Assembly: GCF_024339125.1 (NCBI RefSeq)
Contig: NZ_CP101417.1
Span: forward strand, 3,793,001-3,857,000
Direction: 5' to 3'
Length of the DNA: 64,000 nt
Source: Xanthomonas hortorum
GTDB lineage: Bacteria; Pseudomonadota; Gammaproteobacteria; Xanthomonadales; Xanthomonadaceae
The translations under genes were made by a program, and so were the position numbers. Shown in pieces: positions 28,715 through 36,601 of the stretch. The notes below the pieces were generated by a model, which searched no databases, was not told the origin of the DNA, and was given only the letters and a program-made list of their open reading frames with translations. How positions within the stretch are numbered: position 1 is the first letter of the stretch; every line of letters starts with the position of its first letter.

Positions 28715-29473
28715 TCAATGATCACTGGAGCGCAATCCATCCACATCCAGGATCAGCGCCATGCGGCCATCGCCGATCAGGGTGGCGCCGGCGTAGCCGG
28801 GCAGGCCGCGCAGGGCGCGCGGTAGCGGTTTGATCACCACTTCCTCGCGGCCGCGGACCTGGTCCACCACTAGGCCGAAGCGGGTTTCGCCGGCCTGCAG
28901 CAGCACCACGGTCAACAGCGGCGGTTGTTCGGCCGGGACGCCCAGCCAGCGACGCAGGTCGATCAGCGGCAAGGTGTGCGAGCGGCGGTCCAGCACGGCG
29001 CGGCCGTCGAACCAGCCCAGCGAGGTCTGTGGTGCATGCAGCACTTCTACCACGCGGGCCAGCGGCAAGGCATAGACCGCTTCGCCGGCCTGCACCAGCA
29101 GGGTCGGCAGGATCGCCAGGGTCAGCGGCACGCGGATCATGAAGCGGCTGCCGCGGCCGAGTTCGGACTGGATCTGGATCTGCCCGCTGAGTTCGCGGAT
29201 GCGCGATTGCACCACGTCCATGCCCACCCCACGGCCGGAGATGTCGGTGACCTCGGCCTTGGTGGAGAAGCCCGGCATGAAGATCAGATGCAGGCACTCG
29301 TCGGTGCTCAGGCGGGCAGCAGCTTCGGCGTCGATCAGGCCCTTGTTGCGGGCGATTTCGCGCAGGCGCTCGGGGTCGATGCCGGCGCCGTCGTCCTGAA
29401 TTTCGATGCTGACGTAGTCGCCTTCGATCGCCACGATCGCCAGCACCAGTCCGATGATGCTCAATCTGTCTAT
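28715..29473 (-). pseudogene. motC-5'::cheA-3' chimeric duplication fragment
   Basis: Bases 28715-29425 encode residues E317-H552 of the CheA found complete at 41798-43456, with near-perfect identity. At 29425/29426 the frame switches to the first 16 codons of MotC (DRLSIIGLVLAIVAI), whose ATG start has become ATA at 29471-29473. The duplicated motC promoter follows. The CheA part lacks Hpt, dimerisation helices and the N box, so it is not a kinase. The joint is what a tandem duplication from within cheA to within motC would leave. Confidence 0.92.
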
Positions 29474-29480
29474 GCAAGCG

Positions 29481-29507
29481 GTATCGGCCCAGGCGCGGCG
29501 GACTTGA
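29481..29507 (-). promoter_or_regulatory. duplicated sigma-28 promoter of motC
   Basis: GCCGATAC and TCAA boxes with a 15-nt spacer are kept, like those at 27330-27356. It now lies in front of the chimeric fragment. Confidence 0.5.
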
Positions 29508-29559
29508 TAGAGCCAGATGGTTGAGAGCGCCAGAAAGTTTTCGTTTTGCGGCATGGGCC

Positions 29560-30179
29560 GCTTCCACTCGGCATCGATGCAGGGTTTCCAGGTCATCGGC
29601 GCATGCGCTTCCGACCAGGGCGTGTCATCAAGCCCGCAGCAGGCCCCGCCGCCCTTGCGCGTGCACGCAGGCAACAAGCGCGCGCATGTTCGGTGTGGCG
29701 ATCGCGTTGGCGATGGCCGCCAAGCGGCGTGTGGTGGGCGATGCCCTCACGTCGATCCAGTCTCTTGCTGAGCCCGGTTTCAAATGAGGTGTGTGCTGGC
29801 GCTTCGGTTAACCGCTTGCGTCCGGTTGCGGGCGAGGGTGTGTTGCTTGCAGCGATCACGCTGCTGCAGCCGGCGACGCAGCAGGCCCTACCGTGCCGTG
29901 TGCAAGCGTGGCCGGCCGGCCGCCCATCGTGGACGGCTTGCAACGCCGCTGGTCTGTTGCGCGGCAGAATGCGCTGCCGCATGGGCTGTGCTACTTAGCT
30001 TTCCACGCCATTAGAACGATCTAATTGCATCTGCATGCGGAAGCGGACGCAAGAGGAGGGGGCGGGTTGCCGCAACGACGCCGGATATTTTTTGTGCCAC
30101 TTCGCGCAGCGTTCCTGGCCGATCGTTGGATCGACAGACATCCGCCGAAGCCAATCACCTTTGGGAGAGCACGATCGAA
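29560..30179. other. intergenic before the TonB-dependent receptor
   Basis: About 620 bp without a convincing gene. The first part ends the homology with the motC upstream region. The rest should contain the receptor promoter, and I recognised no operator. Confidence 0.4.
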
Positions 30180-33100
30180 ATGAACTGCATGCCATTCGCA
30201 CGCAACCACAGCACGCTGTACGCCGGTATCGCCATCGCCTTGTTCGCGAGCGCTGCCTCCACCAGCGTCTCCGCCCAGCAGGCCGACGGCACGCCGGCGC
30301 CCACGGGCCAGGCCGCGCTGCAGGCCACGGACCTGGACGCGGTGACGGTGACCGGCTACCGCTACGCGATCGAAAAAAGCCTGGAGCAGAAGCGCAACGC
30401 CAACGCCGTGGTCGATGTGATCACCGCCGAGGACGTGGGCAAGTTCCCCGACAAGAACGTGGCCGATGCGCTGCAGCGCGTGCCCGGCGTTGTCATCAGC
30501 CGCGACGGTGGCGAGGGCAAGAACGTCAGTGTGCGCGGCCTGTCCTCGGAGTTGGTGCTGACCGAATTGAACGGCAACTACATCGCCACCGCCGAGTCCA
30601 ACGGCGACCCGACGCGCTCGTTCAACTACACGCTGCTGCCGTCGAACCTGCTGGGCAGCGCGGAGTTGTACAAGACCCCGGAGGCGCGCATCGACGAAGG
30701 CGGCATCGGCGGCACGGTGATCCTGCAGACGCGGCGCCCGCTGGAACTGGAGCCAAACTCCGGCTTCGTCTCCGCCGAGGGCACCTGGTCGGATACCAGC
30801 AAGAAGACCGACGGCCAGTTCTCCGGTTCGTACTCGTGGCACGACAAGGACAACCGCTTCGGTGTCTTTGTTGGCTACACGCAGCAGAAGCGCACCGCAC
30901 GCACGCTCGATGCCAGTACCGAGAGCTGGCAGTGGTATGGGCGCGACGAAGTGGGCCCGGCGGTCGACGTGAACGGAAATCCCTCGGACTTCAATGCCAA
31001 CTGGTGGGGAGGTACCGGTTTCTGGAACCAGGACGGCAATTACTCCACCGGTTTCATGATGCCGACCGCGGTCAGCCTGGGCGCCAAACGCGAGGAGCGC
31101 GAGCGCAAGGGCGCGCAACTGACCTTGCAGTTCAAGCCGACAGACGACCTGACGCTGACCGCGAACTACTTCCGCTTCGACCTGTCGCAGGACTCGCAGA
31201 CCAATACCATCAAGATTCCCGAGTGGAACATTGCCCGCTATAACGGCGACGGCAACTGGCGCGGCGGCCGTCTGCTCGATGGGCTGCAGTTCGATCCCAG
31301 CGGCACCATCGTCACTGGCGCCGCCTACAGCCTGCGTCCGGGCAAGACCTATTATTGCAGCGAGGCGCAGGCCGCCGCGGCCGGCCTGCCGCCGGGCGGC
31401 TGGGGCTCGGACGATTGCACCGTGCCGACGCCGCAGATCACCGGCAGCTACAACATCGAGAAATCGCAGTCGCAGACGGTGGACCTGGGCGGCGAATGGC
31501 GTGGCGAGCAGGTGGACGTGGCGTTCAAGGTCGGCCGCACCTGGGCCAAGGGCGGGCCGGAGCTGCAGTTCTCGCTGCCGATCAAGCCGCGCCTGCAGAA
31601 CGCCGACGGCAGCTGGACCAACGCCAACTTTGCCAGCGCCTGGGACCTGACCGGCACGCCGAGCATGACGTTCTCGCCGCAGCTGATGCAGAACCTGCGC
31701 GACGGCATCCTGCAGGTCGACCTGGGCTCGACCGGTTCGTCCTGGACCCGCAACACCAATCAGCAGCAGTACGCGCAGATCGATACCACCTGGCATTTCG
31801 ATGGCGAGGTCGTCGACTCGCTGCAGTTCGGCCTCAAGCGGCGCGACGGCGGCATCCACCGCAGTACCGGCAACAACTACTGGGTGTGCCCGGGCACCGA
31901 TCCAAGCGACTACGACAACCGCTACTGGAACGGGCGCTGCAATGCCATCGCCACCCAGTTCTCGCCGGGCCTGCTGTTCGCGCAGGACAACCTGGCCGGT
32001 GGCGTCAACGCCAGCGCGTTCCCGGCGATCAACTTCCCGGGCTACATCGGCTACTTGAATCAAACCTACGGCGCGATGCAGACCCGCAGCGAAGACAACT
32101 TCGTCTACAACGTCGACGAGGAAATCTATTCCACCTACCTGCAACTCAACTTCCACACCGAGCGGCTGCGTGGCAACGTCGGCGTGCGGGTGGCGCGCAC
32201 CGGCCAGCGTGCCGATTCCACCGACAAGGTGACCGCCTACAACGACTACTTCTTCGATGGCGCCGACGGCAATCCGCTGGCCTGCCAGCAGGGCGCCGCC
32301 ATGCCCAGCGGCGCCCCGGCCGACACCTATTGCGGGACCGAAGGCTACTGGCGTTTGTCCGACAGCGTGCAACGCACCGAGTCGTTCGTGGTCAGCGGGC
32401 TGGACCGCAACTACACCGACGTGCTGCCGAGTTTCAACCTGGCCTACGACCTGACCGAGAACCTGCTGCTGCGCGCGGCAGCCGCGAAGGTGATCGCACG
32501 TCCCAGCTACAACGACATCGCTGCGCCCGGCAGCCTGGAGTTTTACAGTCCCGAGTACGTGGCCGACCGGCGCCTGACCGGCGGTGCCAGCGAGCAGGGC
32601 TGGTACGGCTCGGGCAGCAACAAGAACCTGGAGCCGTACAAGGCCAACCAGTTCGACCTGGGGCTGGAATGGTATTTCCACCCGGGTTCGGTGGCGGGTG
32701 TGGGGCTGTTCCGCAAGAACGTGGAGAACTTCGCGGTCGACGTCATCAGCGACGTCAACATGATGGTCGACGGGCAACCGGTCACCGTGCAGAACTACAG
32801 CACCCAGGCCGGCGGCCAGGATGCGGTCTCGCAGGGTGTGGAGCTCTACGCGCAGCACACGCTGCCATTCGGTCTCGGTGTGCAGTTCAATTACACCTAC
32901 AACGATGCCAGCAAGGCGGCGGTGCGGCTGGAGGACGGCACCGAGGTCGGCAAGACCTCCATGCCGGGCAGCGCCAGAAACCAGACCAACCTCACCGTGT
33001 TCTACGAGACCGACAGCCTGCTGCTGCGCGCCTCGTACAACCGTCGCGGCGAGCTGGTGCAAGGCCTGGTCAACGGGTTGAACGTCTTTGAGGAGCCGTA

Positions 33101-33281
33101 CTACCAGATCGATCTGAACGCGGCGTACAACATCACCCCGGCGCTCAGCCTCACCGCCTCGGTGCTGAACCTGACCAAGCAGGAGTCCCGCTCGCACCTG
33201 GGCGACGACACCCGCGCCCGCTTCTACACCGGCGGATACGCCGGCCGGCTGGCGTACCTGGGGCTGACCTACAAGTTCTAG
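30180..33281 (+). CDS. TonB-dependent outer-membrane receptor
   Basis: Receptor of 1033 aa that would import a ligand across the outer membrane with energy from TonB. The start at 30180 gives a signal peptide (YAGIAIALFASAASTSVSAQ) and follows a GGGAGAG box. The TonB box DLDAVTVTGYR is followed by the plug (VVDVITAEDVGKFPDKNVAD; IDEGGIGGTVILQTRRP) and a long barrel ending LAYLGLTYKF, with the terminal phenylalanine of outer-membrane proteins. Style and length fit the Xanthomonas/Caulobacter TonB receptor family, often for plant carbohydrates. There are no neighbouring enzymes to show the substrate. Confidence 0.93.
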   Translation: MNCMPFARNHSTLYAGIAIALFASAASTSVSAQQADGTPAPTGQAALQATDLDAVTVTGYRYAIEKSLEQKRNANAVVDVITAEDVGKFPDKNVADALQRVPGVVISRDGGEGKNVSVRGLSSELVLTELNGNYIATAESNGDPTRSFNYTLLPSNLLGSAELYKTPEARIDEGGIGGTVILQTRRPLELEPNSGFVSAEGTWSDTSKKTDGQFSGSYSWHDKDNRFGVFVGYTQQKRTARTLDASTESWQWYGRDEVGPAVDVNGNPSDFNANWWGGTGFWNQDGNYSTGFMMPTAVSLGAKREERERKGAQLTLQFKPTDDLTLTANYFRFDLSQDSQTNTIKIPEWNIARYNGDGNWRGGRLLDGLQFDPSGTIVTGAAYSLRPGKTYYCSEAQAAAAGLPPGGWGSDDCTVPTPQITGSYNIEKSQSQTVDLGGEWRGEQVDVAFKVGRTWAKGGPELQFSLPIKPRLQNADGSWTNANFASAWDLTGTPSMTFSPQLMQNLRDGILQVDLGSTGSSWTRNTNQQQYAQIDTTWHFDGEVVDSLQFGLKRRDGGIHRSTGNNYWVCPGTDPSDYDNRYWNGRCNAIATQFSPGLLFAQDNLAGGVNASAFPAINFPGYIGYLNQTYGAMQTRSEDNFVYNVDEEIYSTYLQLNFHTERLRGNVGVRVARTGQRADSTDKVTAYNDYFFDGADGNPLACQQGAAMPSGAPADTYCGTEGYWRLSDSVQRTESFVVSGLDRNYTDVLPSFNLAYDLTENLLLRAAAAKVIARPSYNDIAAPGSLEFYSPEYVADRRLTGGASEQGWYGSGSNKNLEPYKANQFDLGLEWYFHPGSVAGVGLFRKNVENFAVDVISDVNMMVDGQPVTVQNYSTQAGGQDAVSQGVELYAQHTLPFGLGVQFNYTYNDASKAAVRLEDGTEVGKTSMPGSARNQTNLTVFYETDSLLLRASYNRRGELVQGLVNGLNVFEEPYYQIDLNAAYNITPALSLTASVLNLTKQESRSHLGDDTRARFYTGGYAGRLAYLGLTYKF

Positions 33282-33292
33282 GTCCCAGCGTG

Positions 33293-33329
33293 TCGCGCCC
33301 ATGCCTGCCGCGTGGCGGTATGGGCGCGA
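33293..33329 (+). terminator. hairpin after the TonB-dependent receptor gene
   Basis: tcgcgcccat (33293-33302) pairs with atgggcgcga (33320-33329), with an inner gcc/ggc extension. No T-run follows, so it is only a probable terminator. Confidence 0.45.
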
Positions 33330-33387
33330 TGGTAAAGAAGTGAACCTGGAACTGTTATTTGTTCCATCTAAAAGACCTTAATTTTCT

Positions 33388-34419
33388 TCAATCAGACTGA
33401 ACGTCAACATAGAATTTGACTTGATCCTCAAGATTAACCAAATAGGCCGCTCGGTGTTTCCAGAGTTGCAAGGTGACGTCAGCTTCTATATTGCGCATTG
33501 CATTGCCAGTAAACGGCGCGTGCAGCGCAAGCCGCAGATTGGACTCGGCCTCGTGATGTGCCTGAAACGCTTTAATCGCTTCATTGAACAACTCCGGAAG
33601 ATAATTCCCATCTGATTTTAATGAAGCAATCTTCTCAAAAACATGCTGTTGTATCGTCTCCGCTTCTTGCACAACTCTTCCAGCTTTCGCCAATTGCTGA
33701 ACTGACCCGGCCATTCCGCTTCTCGACATGCCAAGATTCAAGGTCTGCTCCACGAGTTCATAAAGTGCGTTTAGGAAGCTTCGAGCACTTGTCATGTACT
33801 TTTGCAGATCAGTATGTGAAACAGCCTGGAAATTCGCCTCATGGGCGACTAAGTGGCGAGTCTCGAATATGGATGAGATATCACTCAGCAGCCGTTCCGT
33901 GTCTTTCAATAGGAACGGTGCGAATCTTTGCGCCATCCCCACCTCGCCATCCCCAAAAACTTCTTCCTCGCTAGGCTCGACGTACTCGCGAACCTCCGAA
34001 AGAATCCTGCTGAACTCAATCCTATCGTTACCATTGGAAAACAATGTGGCAAAGTGCGACGCGATATGATTCAGATTGCTAACGGGCAGCGAATGAGAAA
34101 CTAGATCTCCGAAGGTGATTTGAGTAGCACTTAGTGCCCTCGTCAGCGCGAAATCGAAACGTATGTGATCCTTGAAAATCTCCGAGCGGTCAAGAAAAGG
34201 ACTGCCCGAATCCACCAAGCGCTTAATCGCTTCCCGGACACCAACTTCAATGCAAGAGGCGATGCCCATCACATGTAGGGCTATCAACGCTGAATCAGAT
34301 TCTACGAGTCGGCGAAAGCTCGATTCCAGCTCGTAGAGTTCCAGATTCCCGTGGAGATAGCGGCCGGAAGCCCTTGCATTCTTTTGCTGAATCTCGGTGA
34401 TCAGATTTCTTTTGGACAT
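33388..34419 (-). CDS. orphan HEPN-like protein, unknown function
   Basis: Protein of 343 aa, mostly helical, not assigned to a named family. Residues 180-195 read SSIFETRHLVAHEANF; R188-x4-H193 fits the R-X4-6-H catalytic motif of HEPN ribonucleases and is followed by a helical segment. The C-terminal 80 residues (FNEAIKAFQAHHEAESNLRL ... LWKHRAAYLV) resemble an LprI/DUF1311-type repeat but lack cysteines. There is no signal peptide, so it is probably cytoplasmic. Base composition is clearly more AT-rich than the flagellar genes, which suggests transfer. No nucleotidyltransferase antitoxin gene lies next to it. Confidence 0.6.
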   Translation of the reverse strand: MSKRNLITEIQQKNARASGRYLHGNLELYELESSFRRLVESDSALIALHVMGIASCIEVGVREAIKRLVDSGSPFLDRSEIFKDHIRFDFALTRALSATQITFGDLVSHSLPVSNLNHIASHFATLFSNGNDRIEFSRILSEVREYVEPSEEEVFGDGEVGMAQRFAPFLLKDTERLLSDISSIFETRHLVAHEANFQAVSHTDLQKYMTSARSFLNALYELVEQTLNLGMSRSGMAGSVQQLAKAGRVVQEAETIQQHVFEKIASLKSDGNYLPELFNEAIKAFQAHHEAESNLRLALHAPFTGNAMRNIEADVTLQLWKHRAAYLVNLEDQVKFYVDVQSD

Positions 34420-34754
34420 GGAATTTTAGTACCGGGGAAGTCAAGGGTCCTATGAGTCTAATTTCTAAGGTTCGATCAAACCACTCTTTCGCTGGATCGA
34501 TTAAAAACGCGCAGCTTCATGTCACCTGAGTGAATCTACTGGGTTCCTTGCTTGGATACCAAAGACATCATCGAGACCATTATGTTAAGTGATCTCAATT
34601 GCTCGTATGCATCCCGGTAGATCACTCGTCCCGGTTCGAGCAATGCGATACCTGAGGGTCAGGTGCACTTATCAGGCGACGGCGCTCGGCTTGCGTGGCC
34701 CTTATGGAACTGCGCCAGCGGCGCACACAGCCGCGCGAGACCAGCCAGCGTGTA
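34420..34754. other. intergenic, no gene recognised
   Basis: A 335-bp stretch between the HEPN-like gene and the promoter of the SymE-like operon. The left part is AT-rich like the HEPN gene. I see no RNA gene or frame worth calling. Confidence 0.4.
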
Positions 34755-34784
34755 TTGACACACCAGACCGTGCACTTGCAATCT
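34755..34784 (+). promoter_or_regulatory. sigma-70-like promoter of the SymE-type operon leader
   Basis: A perfect -35 TTGACA at 34755-34760 is followed, after 17-18 nt, by a weak -10 (gcaatc or caatct at 34778-34784). It lies directly upstream of a terminated leader RNA. Confidence 0.5.
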
Positions 34785-34850
34785 AATCCCAAGGAGCGTC
34801 GAAACTCCTCTAGTAGCGGTACCCACCTCCGTCAAACCGGTGGGTTTTTT
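34785..34850 (+). ncRNA. short terminated leader RNA, possible antisense regulator
   Basis: Just downstream of the promoter lie a hairpin aggag/ctcct (34792-34809), an unpaired linker and then acccacc/ggtgggt (34821-34845) followed by TTTTT, an intrinsic terminator. The linker ctagtagc (34810-34817) is complementary to the loop gctactag at 34939-34946 downstream. The arrangement recalls phage P1/P7 C4-type antisense control, but homology to C4 has not been tested. Confidence 0.4.
34821..34850 (+). terminator. intrinsic terminator in the SymE-operon leader
   Basis: acccacc (34821-34827) pairs with ggtgggt (34839-34845) and is followed by a run of T to 34850. It would stop most transcripts before the two coding genes. 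Confidence 0.7.
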
Positions 34851-34970
34851 GTGCCTGCATCCTGCAGGTACAAGCCGACGCAATGCCTGCGTCGGGAGGG
34901 CGGCTAATACAACACCCGCAAGGGGAATACGCCCGCCGGCTACTAGCGGTTTCGAACCTCCCGACATCCC
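34851..34970 (+). promoter_or_regulatory. structured 5' leader with mutually exclusive stems
   Basis: Hairpins include cctgca-tcc-tgcagg, ccgacgca-atgcc-tgcgtcgg (34875-34895), ccc-gcaa-ggg (34915-34924) and ccg-gctactag-cgg (34936-34949). A 9-bp stem gtcgggagg (34891-34899) / cctcccgac (34957-34965) would enclose the last two but shares bases with the 34875-34895 hairpin, so only one can form. It lies 50 bp before the ribosome-binding site of the first gene. Confidence 0.5.
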
Positions 34971-35016
34971 GTCGCCGTTGGCGGCGGTTCTTGGGTTGTT
35001 CCAGGAGGGCGTTGCC

Positions 35017-35289
35017 ATGTCTACCGCACCATCCATGCCGGCTTCGGTGCCGGGTTATCTGTTGCCAGCTTCCGCCCACAGCTTGCTGAGCGAGGTAGGC
35101 GAAGTGCTGCGCCGGCTGGCCGCACGCGCGGCCGTTGAGCAGGCCAGCGACGATCTTGCGCAGCAGTTGCTCAACCAGCCCGGCGTGTTGTCGCAGGCCT
35201 TGCATAGCCTTTCTGCACGCATCGACGTGGCGTTGCAGCAGTGCGTCGCTGCACCCAGCGCTACCCGCCGCCAATCGGAGGCGCCATGA
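35017..35289 (+). CDS. small protein of unknown function upstream of SymE-like toxin
   Basis: Protein of 90 aa that I do not recognise: MSTAPSMPASVPGYLLPASA followed by a helical region (LLSEVGEVLRRLAARAAVEQ; DDLAQQLLNQPGVLSQALHS). The ATG at 35017 is chosen for its AGGAGG box 8 nt upstream; longer in-frame starts run back into the structured leader. It overlaps the SymE-like gene by 4 bp (ATGA), so translation is coupled. It could be an antitoxin or accessory factor, by position only. Confidence 0.7.
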   Translation: MSTAPSMPASVPGYLLPASAHSLLSEVGEVLRRLAARAAVEQASDDLAQQLLNQPGVLSQALHSLSARIDVALQQCVAAPSATRRQSEAP

Positions 35290-35702
35290 CACGCCACCGC
35301 CCACCCACCACATCTGCCAGCACGCGGCCCACCCGCACGCGTGCGCGCCCCACGCCGCCCAAGCGGGTGCAGTGGGTCGTTGTGGAACCCGACCGCACCA
35401 AGCTGCCACCGGTGCTCCCACCCGACCCGGACGCCTCCCCGCAAGGCCCCGGCACGCTGCGCGCACCCCGCCGAGCCCGCCGCCCGCGCCAATGCACCGT
35501 CAGCTACACCCACTACCCCGGCGCCCACGACCACGCCGGCGACCAGCACGTGCCCCACGTCCGCCTCAGCGGCCTATGGCTGGAACAACTGGGCTTTGTC
35601 ATCGGCACCAAGCTGCGCATCACCGCCAGCGAAGGGCAGCTGCTGATGGAGGTGTTACCGCCGGTGGAGGTGCCGGCCAAGGCGCGCAGCGTGCGGCGAT
35701 GA
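35286..35702 (+). CDS. SymE-like toxin
   Basis: Protein of 138 aa. Residues 70-130 match the SymE toxin fold (CTVSYTHYPG ... VPHVRLSGLWLEQLGFVIGT, KLRITASEGQLLMEVLP), which is related to AbrB-type proteins; in E. coli, SymE is SOS-induced and degrades or condenses nucleic acid. The first 65 residues are a basic, Pro/Thr-rich tail not found in E. coli SymE. E. coli symE is controlled by an antisense RNA, and the structured leader upstream of this operon suggests RNA control here as well. Confidence 0.75.
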   Translation: MTRHRPPTTSASTRPTRTRARPTPPKRVQWVVVEPDRTKLPPVLPPDPDASPQGPGTLRAPRRARRPRQCTVSYTHYPGAHDHAGDQHVPHVRLSGLWLEQLGFVIGTKLRITASEGQLLMEVLPPVEVPAKARSVRR

Positions 35703-35885
35703 TGCTGCGTCTGCCAGACGCCTTGCGATTGACCTCGGTGCCGGATGCCACTAGCGCCCCAGCCACACCAGCGCACAACGGACGCTTCATAAATAACGGT
35801 TCCAGGTTCAGTTCTACGGCAGCCAGACCATCGCGCCCATGCCTGCGCGCGTAGCGGCGTAGATCGGCAGCGAGGCTGGTAGTGA

Positions 35886-35920
35886 AACGACAACGGCCGC
35901 AGTACGCGGCCGTTGTCGTT
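35886..35920. terminator. cheA downstream terminator, duplicated copy
   Basis: aacgacaacggccgc (35886-35900) pairs perfectly with gcggccgttgtcgtt (35906-35920) around agtac. The same hairpin follows the intact cheA at 41710-41744. Confidence 0.7.
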
Positions 35921-35966
35921 AGATCAGGCATCCAGGATCGTCTTGACGATTCTCGATTCCCGAGAA

Positions 35967-36291
35967 TCAATGATCGCTGGAGCGCAGCCCATCCACATCC
36001 AGGATCAGCGCCATGCGGCCGTCGCCGATCAAGGTGGCGCCGGCGTAGCCGGGCAGGCCGCGCAGGGCGCGGGGCAGGGGCTTGATCACCACTTCCTCGC
36101 GGCCGCGCACCTGGTCCACCACCAGGCCGAAGCGGGTTTCGCCGGCCTGCAGCAACACCACCGTCAGTAGCGGCGGCTGTTCGGCAGGCACGCCCAGCCA
36201 GCGGCGCAGGTCGATCAGCGGCAGGGTGTGCGAGCGGCGGTCCAGCACGGCGCGGCCGTCGAACCAGCCCAGCGAGGTCTGCGGGGCGTGC
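35967..36291 (-). pseudogene. cheA 3'-end fragment (second partial copy)
   Basis: Encodes about the last 107 residues of the CheW-like regulatory domain of the CheA at 41798-43456 (TSLGWFDGRAVLDRRS through GLRSSDH). It is cut at 36291 and has no start or kinase part. It was left by the duplication that surrounds the RHS island. Confidence 0.93.
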
Positions 36292-36342
36292 GGTACATGA
36301 GGATTCCGAGCGGCGCCTGCGCACGCCGAACGGTTGCGCAGC

Positions 36343-36361
36343 GGTTCTGTTAACTGCTCTA
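36343..36361 (+). repeat. diverged copy of the 19-bp dispersed repeat
   Basis: ggttctgttaactgctcta differs at a few positions from the copies at 15648, 19117 and 20718. It lies 52 bp past the end of the truncated cheA fragment, at the entry to the RHS island. Confidence 0.55.
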
Positions 36362-36601
36362 AATGCTGGTACCTCTACATCTGAAAGTACTTTCAAGAAG
36401 ATCTATCCAATGACAAAAAGCAGCAACATTGACGTGCTAACCAAGTTTATGGAGATGAAGTGAAATAGATAAGAATTTTCTAATTGAGTGTTGACGTGGA
36501 GTTGCGTTACAGCTAGTCTTCGCGAATCGCGGTGTCAAATTTCTGACTCAAGAAATATAAAAAACGCAAGCCATCTTAAAATTTTTCACAGGGAGAGTGA
36601 T
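36362..36601. other. AT-rich upstream region of the RHS gene
   Basis: Distinctly AT-rich. Contains a 14-bp palindrome tgaaagtactttca (36382-36395) and a 17-codon frame at 36410-36463 of doubtful significance. It should include the RHS promoter. Confidence 0.4.

Larger units (their letters stand above)
35791..36291. repeat. left copy of about 500-bp direct repeat flanking the RHS island
   Basis: Near-identical to 41616-42122. It contains the last 107 codons of cheA, its downstream hairpin and about 170 bp of flank (aataacggttccaggttcag). Homology stops sharply at gcggggcgtgc (36281-36291). Confidence 0.92.

Noticed and set aside
28600..28720. CRISPR-like array of gattccc units
   Set aside because: Units are 7 bp, contiguous and without spacers. 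They are simple sequence near cheA.
30021..33302. Very long open frame on the minus strand across the TonB-dependent receptor gene
   Set aside because: It mirrors the plus-strand receptor codon by codon, shows no domain and no plausible start. High GC produces such antisense frames.
36410..36463. 17-codon frame (MTKSSNIDVLTKFMEMK) before the RHS gene
   Set aside because: Too short, without a clear ribosome-binding site or family match. Noted only as a possible remnant.
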